Counted from the first letter of the stretch, positions 18,472 to 27,180 are shown. The stretch is DNA of 64,000 nt from Nocardia abscessus (GCF_015477775.1 NZ_JADLQO010000002.1:248001-312000); one strand, 5' to 3'. Made by a program: numbers and translations. The notes: generated by a model not told the origin, from the sequence alone.

Positions 18472-19293
18472 TTGCTACACAACAGAATCCGCCGACTGAG
18501 CGCGCTCGCGGGGGTTACCGTCTTCTTCGCCGCGACGGCAACGCTCGTCGTGACCGAGCGGACCGCGCTGCGATACTCCGGAGACCACGAGGGCACGCTG
18601 CCACTATGGGCCGCCTGGGCGCCGGTGCTCGGCGGACTGGCCGTCGCCCGGCTGGTTCCACCCGCGGGTTCCGCCGCGACCGAGCCCGCACTCGGCGACG
18701 AGCCCGCGACCGTCCGGCAGGCGTGGTGGCTGTGTGCTCTCGGCATCACCTTCAGCGTCGCCTTCTACCTGTCGCCCCGTACCGACCTGTGGTTCGTCGG
18801 CCTGAAACTGCTTCTTCTGCTTGCGATTCCCCTGCTGTTCCGGCTCGGGTCCTGGCGCGAGTGGTATCGCGTCGGCACCCGCGGGCGATGGTTGCGCGCG
18901 CTACCCGCCGCGGCGACTTTCGTAGCCCTGGCAACCCTGCTGAGTCCGGGGTTCAGCGGCAGCGCGCCGGATCCGGTGACCATGCTGATGGTGTTCCTGC
19001 TGAACGCGGTGCTGGAGGAGATCTTCTACCGGATCTGGCTGCAAACCCGGCTGGAAGCGGTCTGCGGGCGGCTACCGGCGATACTGTGGACCGCTATGCT
19101 ATGGGCGTCTTGGCATGTCGCCATCCAGGGCAGTGCGGGGTTCGGCATCGACCTGGCGACCGTGGTGGTCCGGCTCGGGGCCGACGGGCTCTTCCTCGGC
19201 TACCTGTGGTCGCGCTACCGCGACCCCTGGTTGCTGTTCGTGGTGCACGGGCTGATCAACGCACCGATCGCCATGCTGTCGACCATGCGGTGA
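18472..19293 (+). CDS. CPBP-family intramembrane metalloprotease
   Basis: Polytopic membrane protein (273 residues) of the CAAX protease/bacteriocin-processing family. The glutamate motif EEIFYR (E182, E183, R187), H215 (WASWHVAI) and H259/N263 (HGLIN) form the expected active site. About seven hydrophobic segments are visible. The start is TTG with GCGGGAGAA just upstream. The substrate is unknown. Confidence 0.88.
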   Translation: MLHNRIRRLSALAGVTVFFAATATLVVTERTALRYSGDHEGTLPLWAAWAPVLGGLAVARLVPPAGSAATEPALGDEPATVRQAWWLCALGITFSVAFYLSPRTDLWFVGLKLLLLLAIPLLFRLGSWREWYRVGTRGRWLRALPAAATFVALATLLSPGFSGSAPDPVTMLMVFLLNAVLEEIFYRIWLQTRLEAVCGRLPAILWTAMLWASWHVAIQGSAGFGIDLATVVVRLGADGLFLGYLWSRYRDPWLLFVVHGLINAPIAMLSTMR

Positions 19294-19297
19294 CTCG

Positions 19298-19873
19298 TCA
19301 CGGCGCCCGCAGCACCGACTCCACCAGCTCACGCACCGCCGCCAGCAACCGATCCGTCTGGCCTGCCCGGACCATGGCGGGCACCACCTCGGTACTCAGT
19401 GCGCCGAGCAGCAGCCGCCCGACCGCTTCGGCGTCCAGGTCGGGACGCGCATCGCGCAGCAACGTGGTGATGTGGTTGTCCCAGAATGCGTGGAACTCCG
19501 CGGTCCGTGGATGGGGCGGTTCGGTGCGGTAGGCGACCATCAATTCGGAGTTGTCGATCACCAGTCGCGTCATCGCGTCGAAGTAGGCGATCAGGCGGGC
19601 GCCAGCGGGCGCGCCAGGCCCCAGCGGGGGCGGGCCGCTGGTGACCGCCTCCATGAGCGTGAGCGCGCTCTCGGCGACCATCTCGTGCAGAAGCCCCGCG
19701 CGATTGCCGAACCGATGGAAGATCGTGCCCTTGCCCACCCCGGCGGCCGCCGCGACACGATCCATGGTGATCGCCTCGGCGCCGTGCTCGGCGAGCAGCG
19801 CGAAGGTGGCGTCCAGGATGGCGCGCCGGTTGCGCGCCGCGTCCGCCCGTTCCCTGGGCCGTTCGTCGCCCAT
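19298..19873 (-). CDS. TetR-family transcriptional regulator
   Basis: A 191-residue repressor with an N-terminal helix-turn-helix (AILDATFALLAEHGAEAITM, VAAAAGVGKGTIFHRF) and a variable ligand domain. It is divergent from an oxidoreductase gene, and the shared 85-bp gap has two matching operator-like elements. It therefore very likely controls itself and the oxidoreductase. The ligand is unknown. Confidence 0.93.
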   Translation of the reverse strand: MGDERPRERADAARNRRAILDATFALLAEHGAEAITMDRVAAAAGVGKGTIFHRFGNRAGLLHEMVAESALTLMEAVTSGPPPLGPGAPAGARLIAYFDAMTRLVIDNSELMVAYRTEPPHPRTAEFHAFWDNHITTLLRDARPDLDAEAVGRLLLGALSTEVVPAMVRAGQTDRLLAAVRELVESVLRAP

Positions 19874-19891
19874 CGCACCCGCTTTCTAGAC

Positions 19892-19945
19892 AAGTTGACC
19901 GACGGTCCATATGATCAGTGAGTCAATTGGACCGTCAGTCAACTT
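19892..19945. promoter_or_regulatory. Twin inverted TetR operators
   Basis: AAGTTGACCGACGGTCC (19892-19908) and GGACCGTCAGTCAACTT (19929-19945) are reverse complements with one mismatch. Their centres are 37 bp apart, about 3.5 helical turns. Each contains a TTGAC that could be a -35 for the outgoing promoter. The pair fills the gap between the tetR-type gene and the oxidoreductase. Confidence 0.75.
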
Positions 19946-19958
19946 ATGGAGTTCTTCG

Positions 19959-20939
19959 ATGCAGGCAATCGTAATGACGGCGCCGGGAAGCCCGGACGTG
20001 CTGGTACCGCGCGAGGTTCCGGCCCCGCGAGCGGCCGCCGACGAGGTGGTGATCCGCGCCGAGGCGATCCCGGTGCTGTTCCCGGAGACCAAGCTGCGCT
20101 CCGGCGAGTTCCCAGTCGGTGCGCCACTGCCGCTGGTGTTCGGTTTCCAGGCCGCGGGCGTCGTCACCGAGGTGGGCACGCAGGTCGATCCTGCGCTGCT
20201 GGGGCAGCGGGTCGTCGTGTCGACCAGAGGTTTCGGCGCATACGCCGAATTCGTCGCCGCACCAGCGGATTCCGTGACCGCCGTTCCGGACGGCCTGTCC
20301 GCGGTGGACGCGGCAGCGGTGCTGATGAACGGCACGGTGGCGATCCCACTGCTGGAGACCGCCGCGCTGAGCGGGGACGAGACCGTACTGATCGAAGCGG
20401 CCGCGACGGGCGTCGGAAGCGCTCTGACTCAACTGGCCAAGGAATTCGGGGCGGCTCGCGTCATCGGCACCGCCGGTGGTCCCGAGAAGGCGGCCCGCGC
20501 CCGCGACCTCGGGGCCGACGAGGTGATCGACCACAACGACCCGGCGTGGACCACCCGGCTGCGCGAGACGCTCGGCGGCGCAACGGTGGACGTGGTGTTC
20601 GACTCGATCGGCGGCGAAAGCGCTTCCGATCTGCTCGACCTCATGACTCCTCTGCGCGGCCGGATGCTGGGCTACGGGTGGCTGTCCGGCGCGCCCGCGC
20701 AGATAACGGCGACCGACCTGATCATGCGCGGGCTCACCTATACCGGCTGCGCGGGGCCGGAATGGTTGGACCGAGTGGCCGCCGCGCGCACCACCGTGCT
20801 GGCCCGTGCGGCGGCGGGTGGACTCGATCCGCTGGTGGAGGCGGTGCTGCCGCTGGATCAGGCGAGCCACGCGCACCGGCTGCTGGAGGATAGAGCGCCG
20901 CTGGGCAAGATCGTGCTGCGCCCGGGATCCACCACATAG
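19959..20939 (+). CDS. Zinc-type alcohol dehydrogenase/quinone oxidoreductase (MDR)
   Basis: Medium-chain reductase of 326 residues. It has an N-terminal GroES-like domain (PLPLVFGFQAAGVVTEVG) and a Rossmann domain with AAATGVGSALTQLA and DVVFDSIGGE. No structural-zinc cysteine cluster is seen, so it fits the quinone oxidoreductase branch using NADPH. The ATG (MQAIVMTAPG) follows GGAG. It is divergent from the TetR regulator, which suggests induction by its substrate or a toxic electrophile. Confidence 0.9.
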   Translation: MQAIVMTAPGSPDVLVPREVPAPRAAADEVVIRAEAIPVLFPETKLRSGEFPVGAPLPLVFGFQAAGVVTEVGTQVDPALLGQRVVVSTRGFGAYAEFVAAPADSVTAVPDGLSAVDAAAVLMNGTVAIPLLETAALSGDETVLIEAAATGVGSALTQLAKEFGAARVIGTAGGPEKAARARDLGADEVIDHNDPAWTTRLRETLGGATVDVVFDSIGGESASDLLDLMTPLRGRMLGYGWLSGAPAQITATDLIMRGLTYTGCAGPEWLDRVAAARTTVLARAAAGGLDPLVEAVLPLDQASHAHRLLEDRAPLGKIVLRPGSTT

Positions 20940-20984
20940 CGCGAACGGCGCGAGGCCGGTGCGACCGTGGCTAGGGTGGGGGTC

Positions 20985-22151
20985 GTGCGGACTTCCCTGG
21001 AATCTCACGTCGATGCCGCCAACGCGCTCACCGCACGGTGGTGCGCGGCGGCGGGCGAGCGAGACTTCGTGGTGTCCGGTGCCGGAGTGTGGCCACTGCT
21101 GGCCTTGCTCGCCTCCGCCGCGGAAGGTCCAGCGCGGGAGGAACTGACAACGGCGATAGGAGTGCCCGCCGCGAACGGGCGAGACGGCGCGCTGCGGTTG
21201 CTGCGCGACCTCGAACGCGCGGAAGCGGTGTCGGCCGCACTGGGCGTATGGGTGCACCGCGATCTTCCGCTGCACGAGACGTGGTCGCGGGCACTTCCCG
21301 AGGGGGTCCTCGCACGGTTGACCGGGCAGTCCGAGCTCGACGGCTGGGCGGCCCGGCACACCGACGGACTCATCGAGCGGTTCCCGCTCACGGTCGATCC
21401 CGACACCCTCCTGGTGCTCGCGACGGCGCTGGTGGCGAAGACGCGGTGGCAGATTCCCTTCGAAGTCGGGACGCTGACGTCGAACGACGGTCCGTGGCAG
21501 GGACATCGCGGGCCCGGCTTGTCGCGCACCAGCACCGATGTCGGTAACGCCGCGATTCTGGAAGCGCCGCAACCGGTCACGCGCGTCGTCATCGAAGGTG
21601 TCGCCGACCTCGACGTCCACCTTCTGCTCGGCGCCGGCACACCCGCGGCCGTGCTCGGAACGGGCCTGACGGCGTTGTCCGGCGCCACGCCGATCCGCTC
21701 CGACCTACCGGTCGGGACCGAGGGCCCGGGACTCGGCGTGCGCACCGAGGAGGCGCTGTCCAGCACCGGTCGACTGCGAATCCGGCTGCCACCCTTCGAG
21801 GTTCGCTCCACCCACGATCTGCTCACCGCATCCGGCCTGTTCGGCCTGGCCGCCGCGACCGATTGCACCCACGGCCATTTCCCCGCGATCTCCCCTTCTC
21901 CGCTGTGTGTCGGCCAAGGAGCACAGGAGGTGCTCGCCCGGTTCGGTCACGAGGGCTTCGAGGCCGCCGCCGTGACGGCCTTCGGCTTGCGCGCGGCAGC
22001 GGCGGCGCTGCGCCCCACCAGCGCACCCGTGATCTCGGTGACCTTCGACCGCCCCTTCGGCTTCCTCGCCGTCCACCGCCCGACCCGCCTGGCGGTAGTA
22101 GCAGGTTGGATCGCCGCCCCACCCACCTCCTCCCCCGACACCTTCGCCTGA
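20985..22151 (+). CDS. Serpin-family protein
   Basis: Bacterial serpin of 388 residues. Helix/strand signatures include TALVAKTRW (147-155), the hinge HEGFEAAAVTAFGL (322-335) and the C-terminal FDRPFGFLAVHR strand (354-365). P14 of the hinge is Phe rather than the usual Thr/Ser, so inhibitory loop insertion is uncertain. No signal peptide is seen, which implies a cytosolic role. The GTG at 20985 is preferred because GGGTGGGG lies upstream. In-frame GTGs at 20967 and 20976 are possible. Confidence 0.85.
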   Translation: MRTSLESHVDAANALTARWCAAAGERDFVVSGAGVWPLLALLASAAEGPAREELTTAIGVPAANGRDGALRLLRDLERAEAVSAALGVWVHRDLPLHETWSRALPEGVLARLTGQSELDGWAARHTDGLIERFPLTVDPDTLLVLATALVAKTRWQIPFEVGTLTSNDGPWQGHRGPGLSRTSTDVGNAAILEAPQPVTRVVIEGVADLDVHLLLGAGTPAAVLGTGLTALSGATPIRSDLPVGTEGPGLGVRTEEALSSTGRLRIRLPPFEVRSTHDLLTASGLFGLAAATDCTHGHFPAISPSPLCVGQGAQEVLARFGHEGFEAAAVTAFGLRAAAAALRPTSAPVISVTFDRPFGFLAVHRPTRLAVVAGWIAAPPTSSPDTFA

Positions 22152-22328
22152 CCACCCGCGAGCCAAGCCGTCCGCACACACCCACCCGTTCCTCGCACAT
22201 CATCCGCAGCGTGCGAGGTACCGAGCACCGTTGCGGAGAGGGTTTCAGTGGCGCGCCCGACGCAACCGGCATCGGCCCGACCACAGGTTCCGAGCGAAGC
22301 GAGACCGAGCATGCGCCGTTCGCGGCCC

Positions 22329-22395
22329 GGCTCGCGTCCGAGCGGCCGCCGCGTCCGCGACGAAGTCGCCAGCGGCGGTCGCTCGGACGCGAGCC
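22329..22395. terminator. Very long inverted repeat between convergent genes
   Basis: A 24-nt arm at 22329-22352 (starts GGCTCGCGTCC) pairs with 22372-22395 (ends GGACGCGAGCC) with one mismatch. The 19-nt loop contains a second GCGAC/GTCGC stem (22357-22361 with 22365-22369). It lies between the serpin gene and the FAD oxidoreductase and probably ends transcription from both sides. No U-tract is present. It could also be a mobile palindromic repeat. Confidence 0.6.
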
Positions 22396-22414
22396 ACAAG
22401 AGGGCCGCGAACAC

Positions 22415-22433
22415 CCAGCGCCGCAGGCGCTGG
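22415..22433 (-). terminator. Hairpin just after the FAD oxidoreductase
   Basis: CCAGCGCC and GGCGCTGG form a perfect 8-bp stem with a 3-nt loop, four bases after the oxidoreductase stop. No T-tract follows, so terminator activity is a guess from position. Confidence 0.4.
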
Positions 22434-22436
22434 AAA

Positions 22437-23669
22437 TCAGATAGAGCGCCGAGCGAAGTATGGAGCGTGTTCCGGTAAGACACCGCGGGCGAGCAGGAAC
22501 GGGGGAACGCCGCGGAGGACGGGGATGCGGCGCAGGATCCGGATCGGCAGCGGTGCGCGAGGGGCGCTCGCGATGTCGATTCGTCCGTCGAGGGCGGGAG
22601 CGATCGCGATGGCGTGCAGGACTCGCTGCATTCCCTGCGTCACGACGGTCGGGAATCTTCGTCGGCGCTGCACCTGGGCCAGGTCGCGGGTGCCCAGTGT
22701 GCCCGAGAGCAGCGGTGGAGCAAGGATTCTCGCCGCGGCGACGGCGTCCTGGACGGCCAGGTTGATGCCGACCCCACCGGCCGGGGACATGGCGTGCGCG
22801 GCGTCGCCGAGACAGAGCAGGCCGTTGGTGTACCACTTGGTCAGCCGGTCGAGTTTCACTTCCAGCAGCTTGACCTCGTCCCAGCTGGTCAAGGCATCTA
22901 CCCGGTCGTGCAGCCAAGGCGCGGCCTCGGCAAGGCCGCGCACGATGTCCCGGACCGGACCGCGGCGGGCGGACTCGTCGGCGCCCTTGGCGATCAATGT
23001 GGCGCACTGCCAGTAGTCGCCGCGGTCGAGCAGAACCGCCACTCGCCGGGCGGTGACGATCGGCAGCGCCCCCGCGGGATCGATCTCGGTGCGCGGCAGG
23101 CGGAACCACCAGACGTCCATCGGCGTCGACCATTTGCGGATCGGCAGCCCCGCGGCTGACCGCAACAGCGAACCGCGCCCGTCGCATGCCACGGTGACGT
23201 CGGCTTCGATCGAGCCGGTCGCGCCGTCGACGGTGCGGTAGGCGACGCCGCCGACCCTGCCGTCGATCCAGACCAGATCGGTGGCCTCGGTGTTCATCCG
23301 CAGCCGAAAGGTCGGCTCCTCGGCCGCGGCCCGCGCGAGCAGATCCAGCAGATCCCACTGCGGCACCATCGCGACGTATTTGTGCTTGCCCGGCAAGTTC
23401 TTCAGCGTCGCGAGGGTCTGCAGACCACCGGCGATCGGCAGTTGCACCTGATCCACCTTGCGCGCGGGCAGTTTCGCGAATTCCGCGCCGAGCCCCAGTT
23501 CATCGAGCAGGTCGAGGGTGGTGGGATGCACGGTGTCACCGCGGAAGTCGCGTAGGAAGTCCTTGTGTTTCTCCAGCACCGTGACGGCGACGCCGGCTCG
23601 CGCGAGCAGCAGCCCGAGGAACATTCCGGCCGGCCCCCCACCGACCACCAGGCATGTCGTGCGTTCCAT
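22437..23669 (-). CDS. FAD-dependent oxidoreductase (PHBH/UbiH fold)
   Basis: A 410-residue flavoprotein monooxygenase. The dinucleotide motif GGGPAG is at 10-15 (CLVVGGGPAGMFLGLLLARAG), with VACDGRGSLLR (DG motif) and LCLGDAAHAMSPAGGVGINLA (GD motif). The ATG at 23669 has GGGAGGGA upstream. The substrate is unknown. The class hydroxylates aromatics or polyketides. It may be cotranscribed with the GXWXG-domain gene 120 bp upstream. Confidence 0.9.
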   Translation of the reverse strand: MERTTCLVVGGGPAGMFLGLLLARAGVAVTVLEKHKDFLRDFRGDTVHPTTLDLLDELGLGAEFAKLPARKVDQVQLPIAGGLQTLATLKNLPGKHKYVAMVPQWDLLDLLARAAAEEPTFRLRMNTEATDLVWIDGRVGGVAYRTVDGATGSIEADVTVACDGRGSLLRSAAGLPIRKWSTPMDVWWFRLPRTEIDPAGALPIVTARRVAVLLDRGDYWQCATLIAKGADESARRGPVRDIVRGLAEAAPWLHDRVDALTSWDEVKLLEVKLDRLTKWYTNGLLCLGDAAHAMSPAGGVGINLAVQDAVAAARILAPPLLSGTLGTRDLAQVQRRRRFPTVVTQGMQRVLHAIAIAPALDGRIDIASAPRAPLPIRILRRIPVLRGVPPFLLARGVLPEHAPYFARRSI

Positions 23670-23789
23670 CGACTGTCCCTCCCTCGGTCGCCGCATCGCC
23701 GCAAGGTGTCGCCTGTTTGCGCAAAATCCTAGTGCGGCGGGCGCGGCACCGGACCCGATCGGCGACGGCGGACCGGATCCGCGGCGACT

Positions 23790-24323
23790 TCAGCCGATGT
23801 CCCTGCGCAGGACGAAGAAATACGGCTCCGGCATGCCGCGCAGATCCATCACGCCGAACAGGGTGTGCTCGTCGGCGCTGCGAAAGTGATCGATGATCGG
23901 CAGGTGGTCGTAGACCATCGCGGCACTCGTCACGCCGCGGTATTCCACCTCGCGCAGACGCGCGGTGGGCTTGCGCGTGCGCAGCGCGGGGCTCAGCACC
24001 GGCAGCATCTTGCGCACCGCGCGCACACCGGAGAGCGGCACCCGCCCGGCGAGCGAGAGCGGGACCCGGCGCGGATCGATCGGAAACACCGTGCCGCCGG
24101 AGGTGAACAGCAGCGGATGCACACTGTCGGGGCCGTCGAACTGCTTGCCGTACCAGCCCGAAGCGACCAGCACGCCATCCATCGGATGACCGGTCTGGAG
24201 TTCCTCGCCCCGCCAGCGCCCCGTCGTGATGTCCTCGACTCGCGCCGCCGGGAGGCGGTCGAACAGGGCCCACGCCTCCTGCGCGTTGTGGACGTCCGTC
24301 ACGGTCAGCTCGTTCGCGGCCAT
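23790..24323 (-). CDS. GXWXG/DUF4334 domain protein
   Basis: A 177-residue protein with the GXWXG signature (GRWRGEEL, about 35-42) followed by GHPMDG, and a C-terminal DUF4334-like region (YDHLPIIDHFR, FGVMDLRGMPEPYFFVLRR). The function of the family is unknown. The promoter region contains an imperfect palindrome (24355-24377). Confidence 0.85.
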   Translation of the reverse strand: MAANELTVTDVHNAQEAWALFDRLPAARVEDITTGRWRGEELQTGHPMDGVLVASGWYGKQFDGPDSVHPLLFTSGGTVFPIDPRRVPLSLAGRVPLSGVRAVRKMLPVLSPALRTRKPTARLREVEYRGVTSAAMVYDHLPIIDHFRSADEHTLFGVMDLRGMPEPYFFVLRRDIG

Positions 24324-24354
24324 GTCTCCTACTTCCTCAGCGACGCAACGTTGC

Positions 24355-24377
24355 GATAGATACCCTATCCGTCTATC
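24355..24377. promoter_or_regulatory. Small inverted repeat upstream of the GXWXG gene
   Basis: GATAGA (24355-24360) and TCTATC (24372-24377) flank an 11-bp spacer about 32 bp before the start codon, in an unusually AT-rich patch. It may be a repressor site. The partner is unknown. Confidence 0.3.
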
Positions 24378-24421
24378 AACGCGGCGCGCTCATCGGCAGC
24401 TACCCGTGGCCGCTCCGAAGT

Positions 24422-24925
24422 TCAGTAGGTGGCCATGAGATAGATGCCGATGATGATCAACACACAGGCGGCGACGCGTTTCGGGCTCACCGCGCGCCGC
24501 GGGAACCCCATCAGTCCGAAGTGGTCGATCGCGAGGGCGCCGAACATCTGACCGGCGATGATCAGGGCATTGAAGGTGCCCGCTCCCACATCGGACGCCA
24601 CGGAGATCATCGCCAGAATCGCGGCCCCGCCGAGCAGACCGCCGAACGGCGCCCACCGCGGCATGCTCCGAATGTCGGCCCTCGTCGGCCACGGCCGGTT
24701 GGCGGAAACCAGCAGCGCGACCGTGAGGAAAATGGCGAAGCCGGTGAATGCCACCGCGTAAGAGATCACGCCGCACAGCCACACGTTCTTCAATGCGAGC
24801 TTCAGCGAGTTCTGGCAACCGGCTTCCACGGAGCGCAGCGCGCCGCCGACCAGGATGAACGCGAAGATGAGTGCCGTTGTGACACGGGGCAGGGCGGCGC
24901 GGGTTTCGGCGGTCTTGACCGTCAT
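24422..24925 (-). CDS. Small DMT-superfamily transporter, DUF606 (copy 1)
   Basis: A 167-residue membrane protein with about five hydrophobic helices. Characteristic residues are GGALRSVEAGCQNSLK near the N-terminus and GGLLGGAAILAMISVASDVGAGTF in the middle. It is a close paralogue of the next gene upstream, with shared motifs EAGCQN, APFGGLLGG and DHFGLMGF. The pair is probably cotranscribed (61-bp gap). The substrate is unknown. Confidence 0.88.
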   Translation of the reverse strand: MTVKTAETRAALPRVTTALIFAFILVGGALRSVEAGCQNSLKLALKNVWLCGVISYAVAFTGFAIFLTVALLVSANRPWPTRADIRSMPRWAPFGGLLGGAAILAMISVASDVGAGTFNALIIAGQMFGALAIDHFGLMGFPRRAVSPKRVAACVLIIIGIYLMATY

Positions 24926-24986
24926 CGAGAATCCTCGGAGGGTGCGAAGGTTGGAGGACTGACCGGCAGCTATATGCGACTTGTCG

Positions 24987-25475
24987 TCAGGTCACGCTCG
25001 CCGTGCGCTCACCCGCTTCGGAGTCGTCGGCCATCAGGTAGATCGCGAGCGTGATCAATCCGCATGCCGCCAAACGGGGAAGGCTGGCGGACCGCTCTTC
25101 GAATCCCATGAGGCCGAAGTTGTCCATGATCACCGCGACCACCATTTCGCCGATGATCACCAGCGCGCTGAACGTCGCCACGCCGACATAGCGGGCGACG
25201 GCGATCATGCCCATCACCGCGGCTCCGCCGAGCAGGCCACCGAACGGCGCCCACCACGGCATGTTCCGCACATCGTCGAGCGTCGGCCAGGGCGTCTTGG
25301 ACGATAGTGCGAGGAAGATCAGAAATCCGGTCAGCGCGACGGCGTACGAGATGACCGCGCAGAGCCACATGTTCTTCATGTGGTTCATCAGAGTGTTCTG
25401 GCAGCCGGCTTCGGCGGACCGTAAGCCGCCTCCGACCAGGATGAACAGGAATACCAATCCGACGACGATGGTCAT
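24987..25475 (-). CDS. Small DMT-superfamily transporter, DUF606 (copy 2)
   Basis: A 162-residue paralogue of the downstream gene (LRSAEAGCQNTLM, WWAPFGGLLGGAAVMGMIAV, DNFGLMGFEERS). The ATG at 25475 has AAGGA upstream at 10 nt. An in-frame GTG at 25484 is an alternative. Adjacent duplicated small transporters can form heterodimers, as with paired SMR proteins, but this is inferred. Confidence 0.88.
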   Translation of the reverse strand: MTIVVGLVFLFILVGGGLRSAEAGCQNTLMNHMKNMWLCAVISYAVALTGFLIFLALSSKTPWPTLDDVRNMPWWAPFGGLLGGAAVMGMIAVARYVGVATFSALVIIGEMVVAVIMDNFGLMGFEERSASLPRLAACGLITLAIYLMADDSEAGERTASVT

Positions 25476-25664
25476 GGGCAACACATCCTTGGCTCGAGGC
25501 GGCCGAGCACCGGATCACCTCGGACACAACCGAATCGGCTCCCAGCAAAAGGGCCGATCGCTGTCCGAGTCGACGCGCGACCGTTGTGACCCGGATAACG
25601 TACCATCGTCCAACGGCACGATCAACGGGTCACATAAATGTCCTGTCCCAGGGAAAAGGCTGCC

Positions 25665-26936
25665 ATGATGGCCCTCGTGCGCGAACTGGTCGACTCCTCA
25701 CCGCGGAAACCGCCCTCGCATGCCACGGTGGCCGCCTCCGGCCCGAAGCCGCGACTCGGCGTCCTGGACTGGGTGCGGTTCGCTTTGCTGGGCGCCGGTC
25801 TGCTGTGCGTGGTCACCGGACTCCTACCCCGCGACGAGGCCGCCGAGAACCTGCGCCGCGTCGGCCCGCTCCTGCTGTTCCTCGCCAGCGTGATCGTGCT
25901 GGCCGAACTCACCAAGCAGGCCAAGGTCTTCGACGCCATCGCCCATCGCCTCGCGATCCTCGGTCGCGGCTACTATCCCGCGCTGTTCGGCCTCTGCGTA
26001 CTGTTCGCCTCGGCAACGACGATCCTGCTGAACCTCGACACCACAGCCGTGCTCATCGCCCCGGTCATGCTGGCGCTCGCGGCGCCTGCCCGGATTCCGC
26101 CGCTGCCTTTGGCCATGACCACTCTCTGGCTGGCGAACACCGCGAGCCTGCTGCTCCCGGTCTCCAATCTCACGAACCTGCTCGCCGCCGATCGGGTCGC
26201 ACTGACCGCTCCCGAATTCGCCGCGAGGATGTGGGCGCCGCAACTGGTTTCGATCGCCGCCACGACGGCGTGCCTGTGGTTGTGGTACTGGCGGCGCGGA
26301 CTCCGCGAAACCGACCGCTATGTGCCGCCCGAGCCGATCCGCCCCGCGAACTTCCGGGAGCGCGCGCTGTTTGTCACGACGGCGGGGGCCTGCCTGCTGT
26401 TCATCGTCGCGATCCCGCTCGTCGGCGACCGGATCGGTGTCGCGGCGACGCTCGCGGCGCTGATCGCGTTGGCGGCGTTCGCGGTCTTCGACCGCGGTGC
26501 ATTGCGGCTGTCGCTCGTCCCGTGGCAGCTGCTCGTCTTCGTGGTCGGCTTGTTCCTGGTGGTGCCCACCCTGAGCCGATTCGGCCTCGGCGATGTGATG
26601 CACACCCTGATCGGCACCGATCCGGGCGCGTCCGGCGCGTTCCGTGCCGCCGCCGCGGGCGCCGGCCTGTCCAATATCGCGAACAACTTGCCAGCCTACA
26701 CCGCGGGCGAGGCGGTGATCCCGGCACAGAACGGCGACCAGCTGCTCGCCCTGCTGATCGGCACCAATGTCGGCCCGCTCGTCACGCCGTGGGGCTCGCT
26801 CGCCACGCTGCTGTGCTTGGAGTTCTGCCGCAGCCACGAAGTACGCGTCCCCATGACGCGTTTCGTCCTGACCGGGTTCGTCCTCGCGATGGTCGCCACC
26901 GCGGGCGCGGTGGCGGCGCTGTTGGTGATGGGTTAG
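25665..26936 (+). CDS. ArsB/NhaD-family ion transporter
   Basis: A 423-residue membrane protein with about eleven hydrophobic segments. Two internally related motifs, LFASATTILLNLDTTAVLIAP and GLSNIANNLPAYTAG, match the ion transporter (ArsB/CitMHS) superfamily. TNVGPLVTPWGSLATLL is the usual C-terminal motif. The ATG at 25665 is chosen for AAGG 6 nt upstream. An ATG at 25638 is possible. No arsR or arsC is nearby, so the substrate is uncertain. Confidence 0.88.
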   Translation: MMALVRELVDSSPRKPPSHATVAASGPKPRLGVLDWVRFALLGAGLLCVVTGLLPRDEAAENLRRVGPLLLFLASVIVLAELTKQAKVFDAIAHRLAILGRGYYPALFGLCVLFASATTILLNLDTTAVLIAPVMLALAAPARIPPLPLAMTTLWLANTASLLLPVSNLTNLLAADRVALTAPEFAARMWAPQLVSIAATTACLWLWYWRRGLRETDRYVPPEPIRPANFRERALFVTTAGACLLFIVAIPLVGDRIGVAATLAALIALAAFAVFDRGALRLSLVPWQLLVFVVGLFLVVPTLSRFGLGDVMHTLIGTDPGASGAFRAAAAGAGLSNIANNLPAYTAGEAVIPAQNGDQLLALLIGTNVGPLVTPWGSLATLLCLEFCRSHEVRVPMTRFVLTGFVLAMVATAGAVAALLVMG

Positions 26937-27003
26937 TCGTGGCGACCGCCCAGCGGGCAGTGGAGCAGAGCCGGTCGAGTCCGGGTGCCGCGGATCGGCT
27001 CCC

Positions 27004-27034
27004 TTGACCTCGAGTGCGGTCGAGGTCAGAGAAT
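27004..27034 (+). promoter_or_regulatory. MerR-type promoter/operator motif
   Basis: A -35 TTGACC (27004-27009) is followed after exactly 19 bp by GAGAAT (27029-27034). The spacer carries a perfect 9-bp inverted repeat, TGACCTCGA (27005-27013) with TCGAGGTCA (27020-27028). A 19-bp spacer with such a dyad is typical of promoters activated by MerR-family regulators. No MerR gene and no downstream plus-strand gene are adjacent. Confidence 0.5.
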
Positions 27035-27094
27035 CGCACCGAGGCCGGATCGAGGCGATTCGGTCTCACGTGTGGAGTCACCCGGCTCCCGGGG

Positions 27095-27129
27095 CTCCCG
27101 CTGGTCATCCGTACACCCACCAGCGGGAG
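27095..27129 (+). terminator. Perfect 11-bp hairpin
   Basis: CTCCCGCTGGT (27095-27105) pairs with ACCAGCGGGAG (27119-27129) across a 13-nt loop. It is downstream of the MerR-type motif. It may end a short transcript or the nusB-YciI transcript from the other side. Confidence 0.4.
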
Positions 27130-27160
27130 TCCCGAGCTCCGAATCGTGGTGCCGCGCAGC

Positions 27161-27180
27161 CGTGCAGCTGATGCTGCACG
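27161..27180 (+). terminator. Perfect 8-bp hairpin with tetraloop
   Basis: CGTGCAGC and GCTGCACG enclose TGAT. It lies 66 bp after the YciI stop on the minus strand. No T-tract is seen on either strand. Confidence 0.35.
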
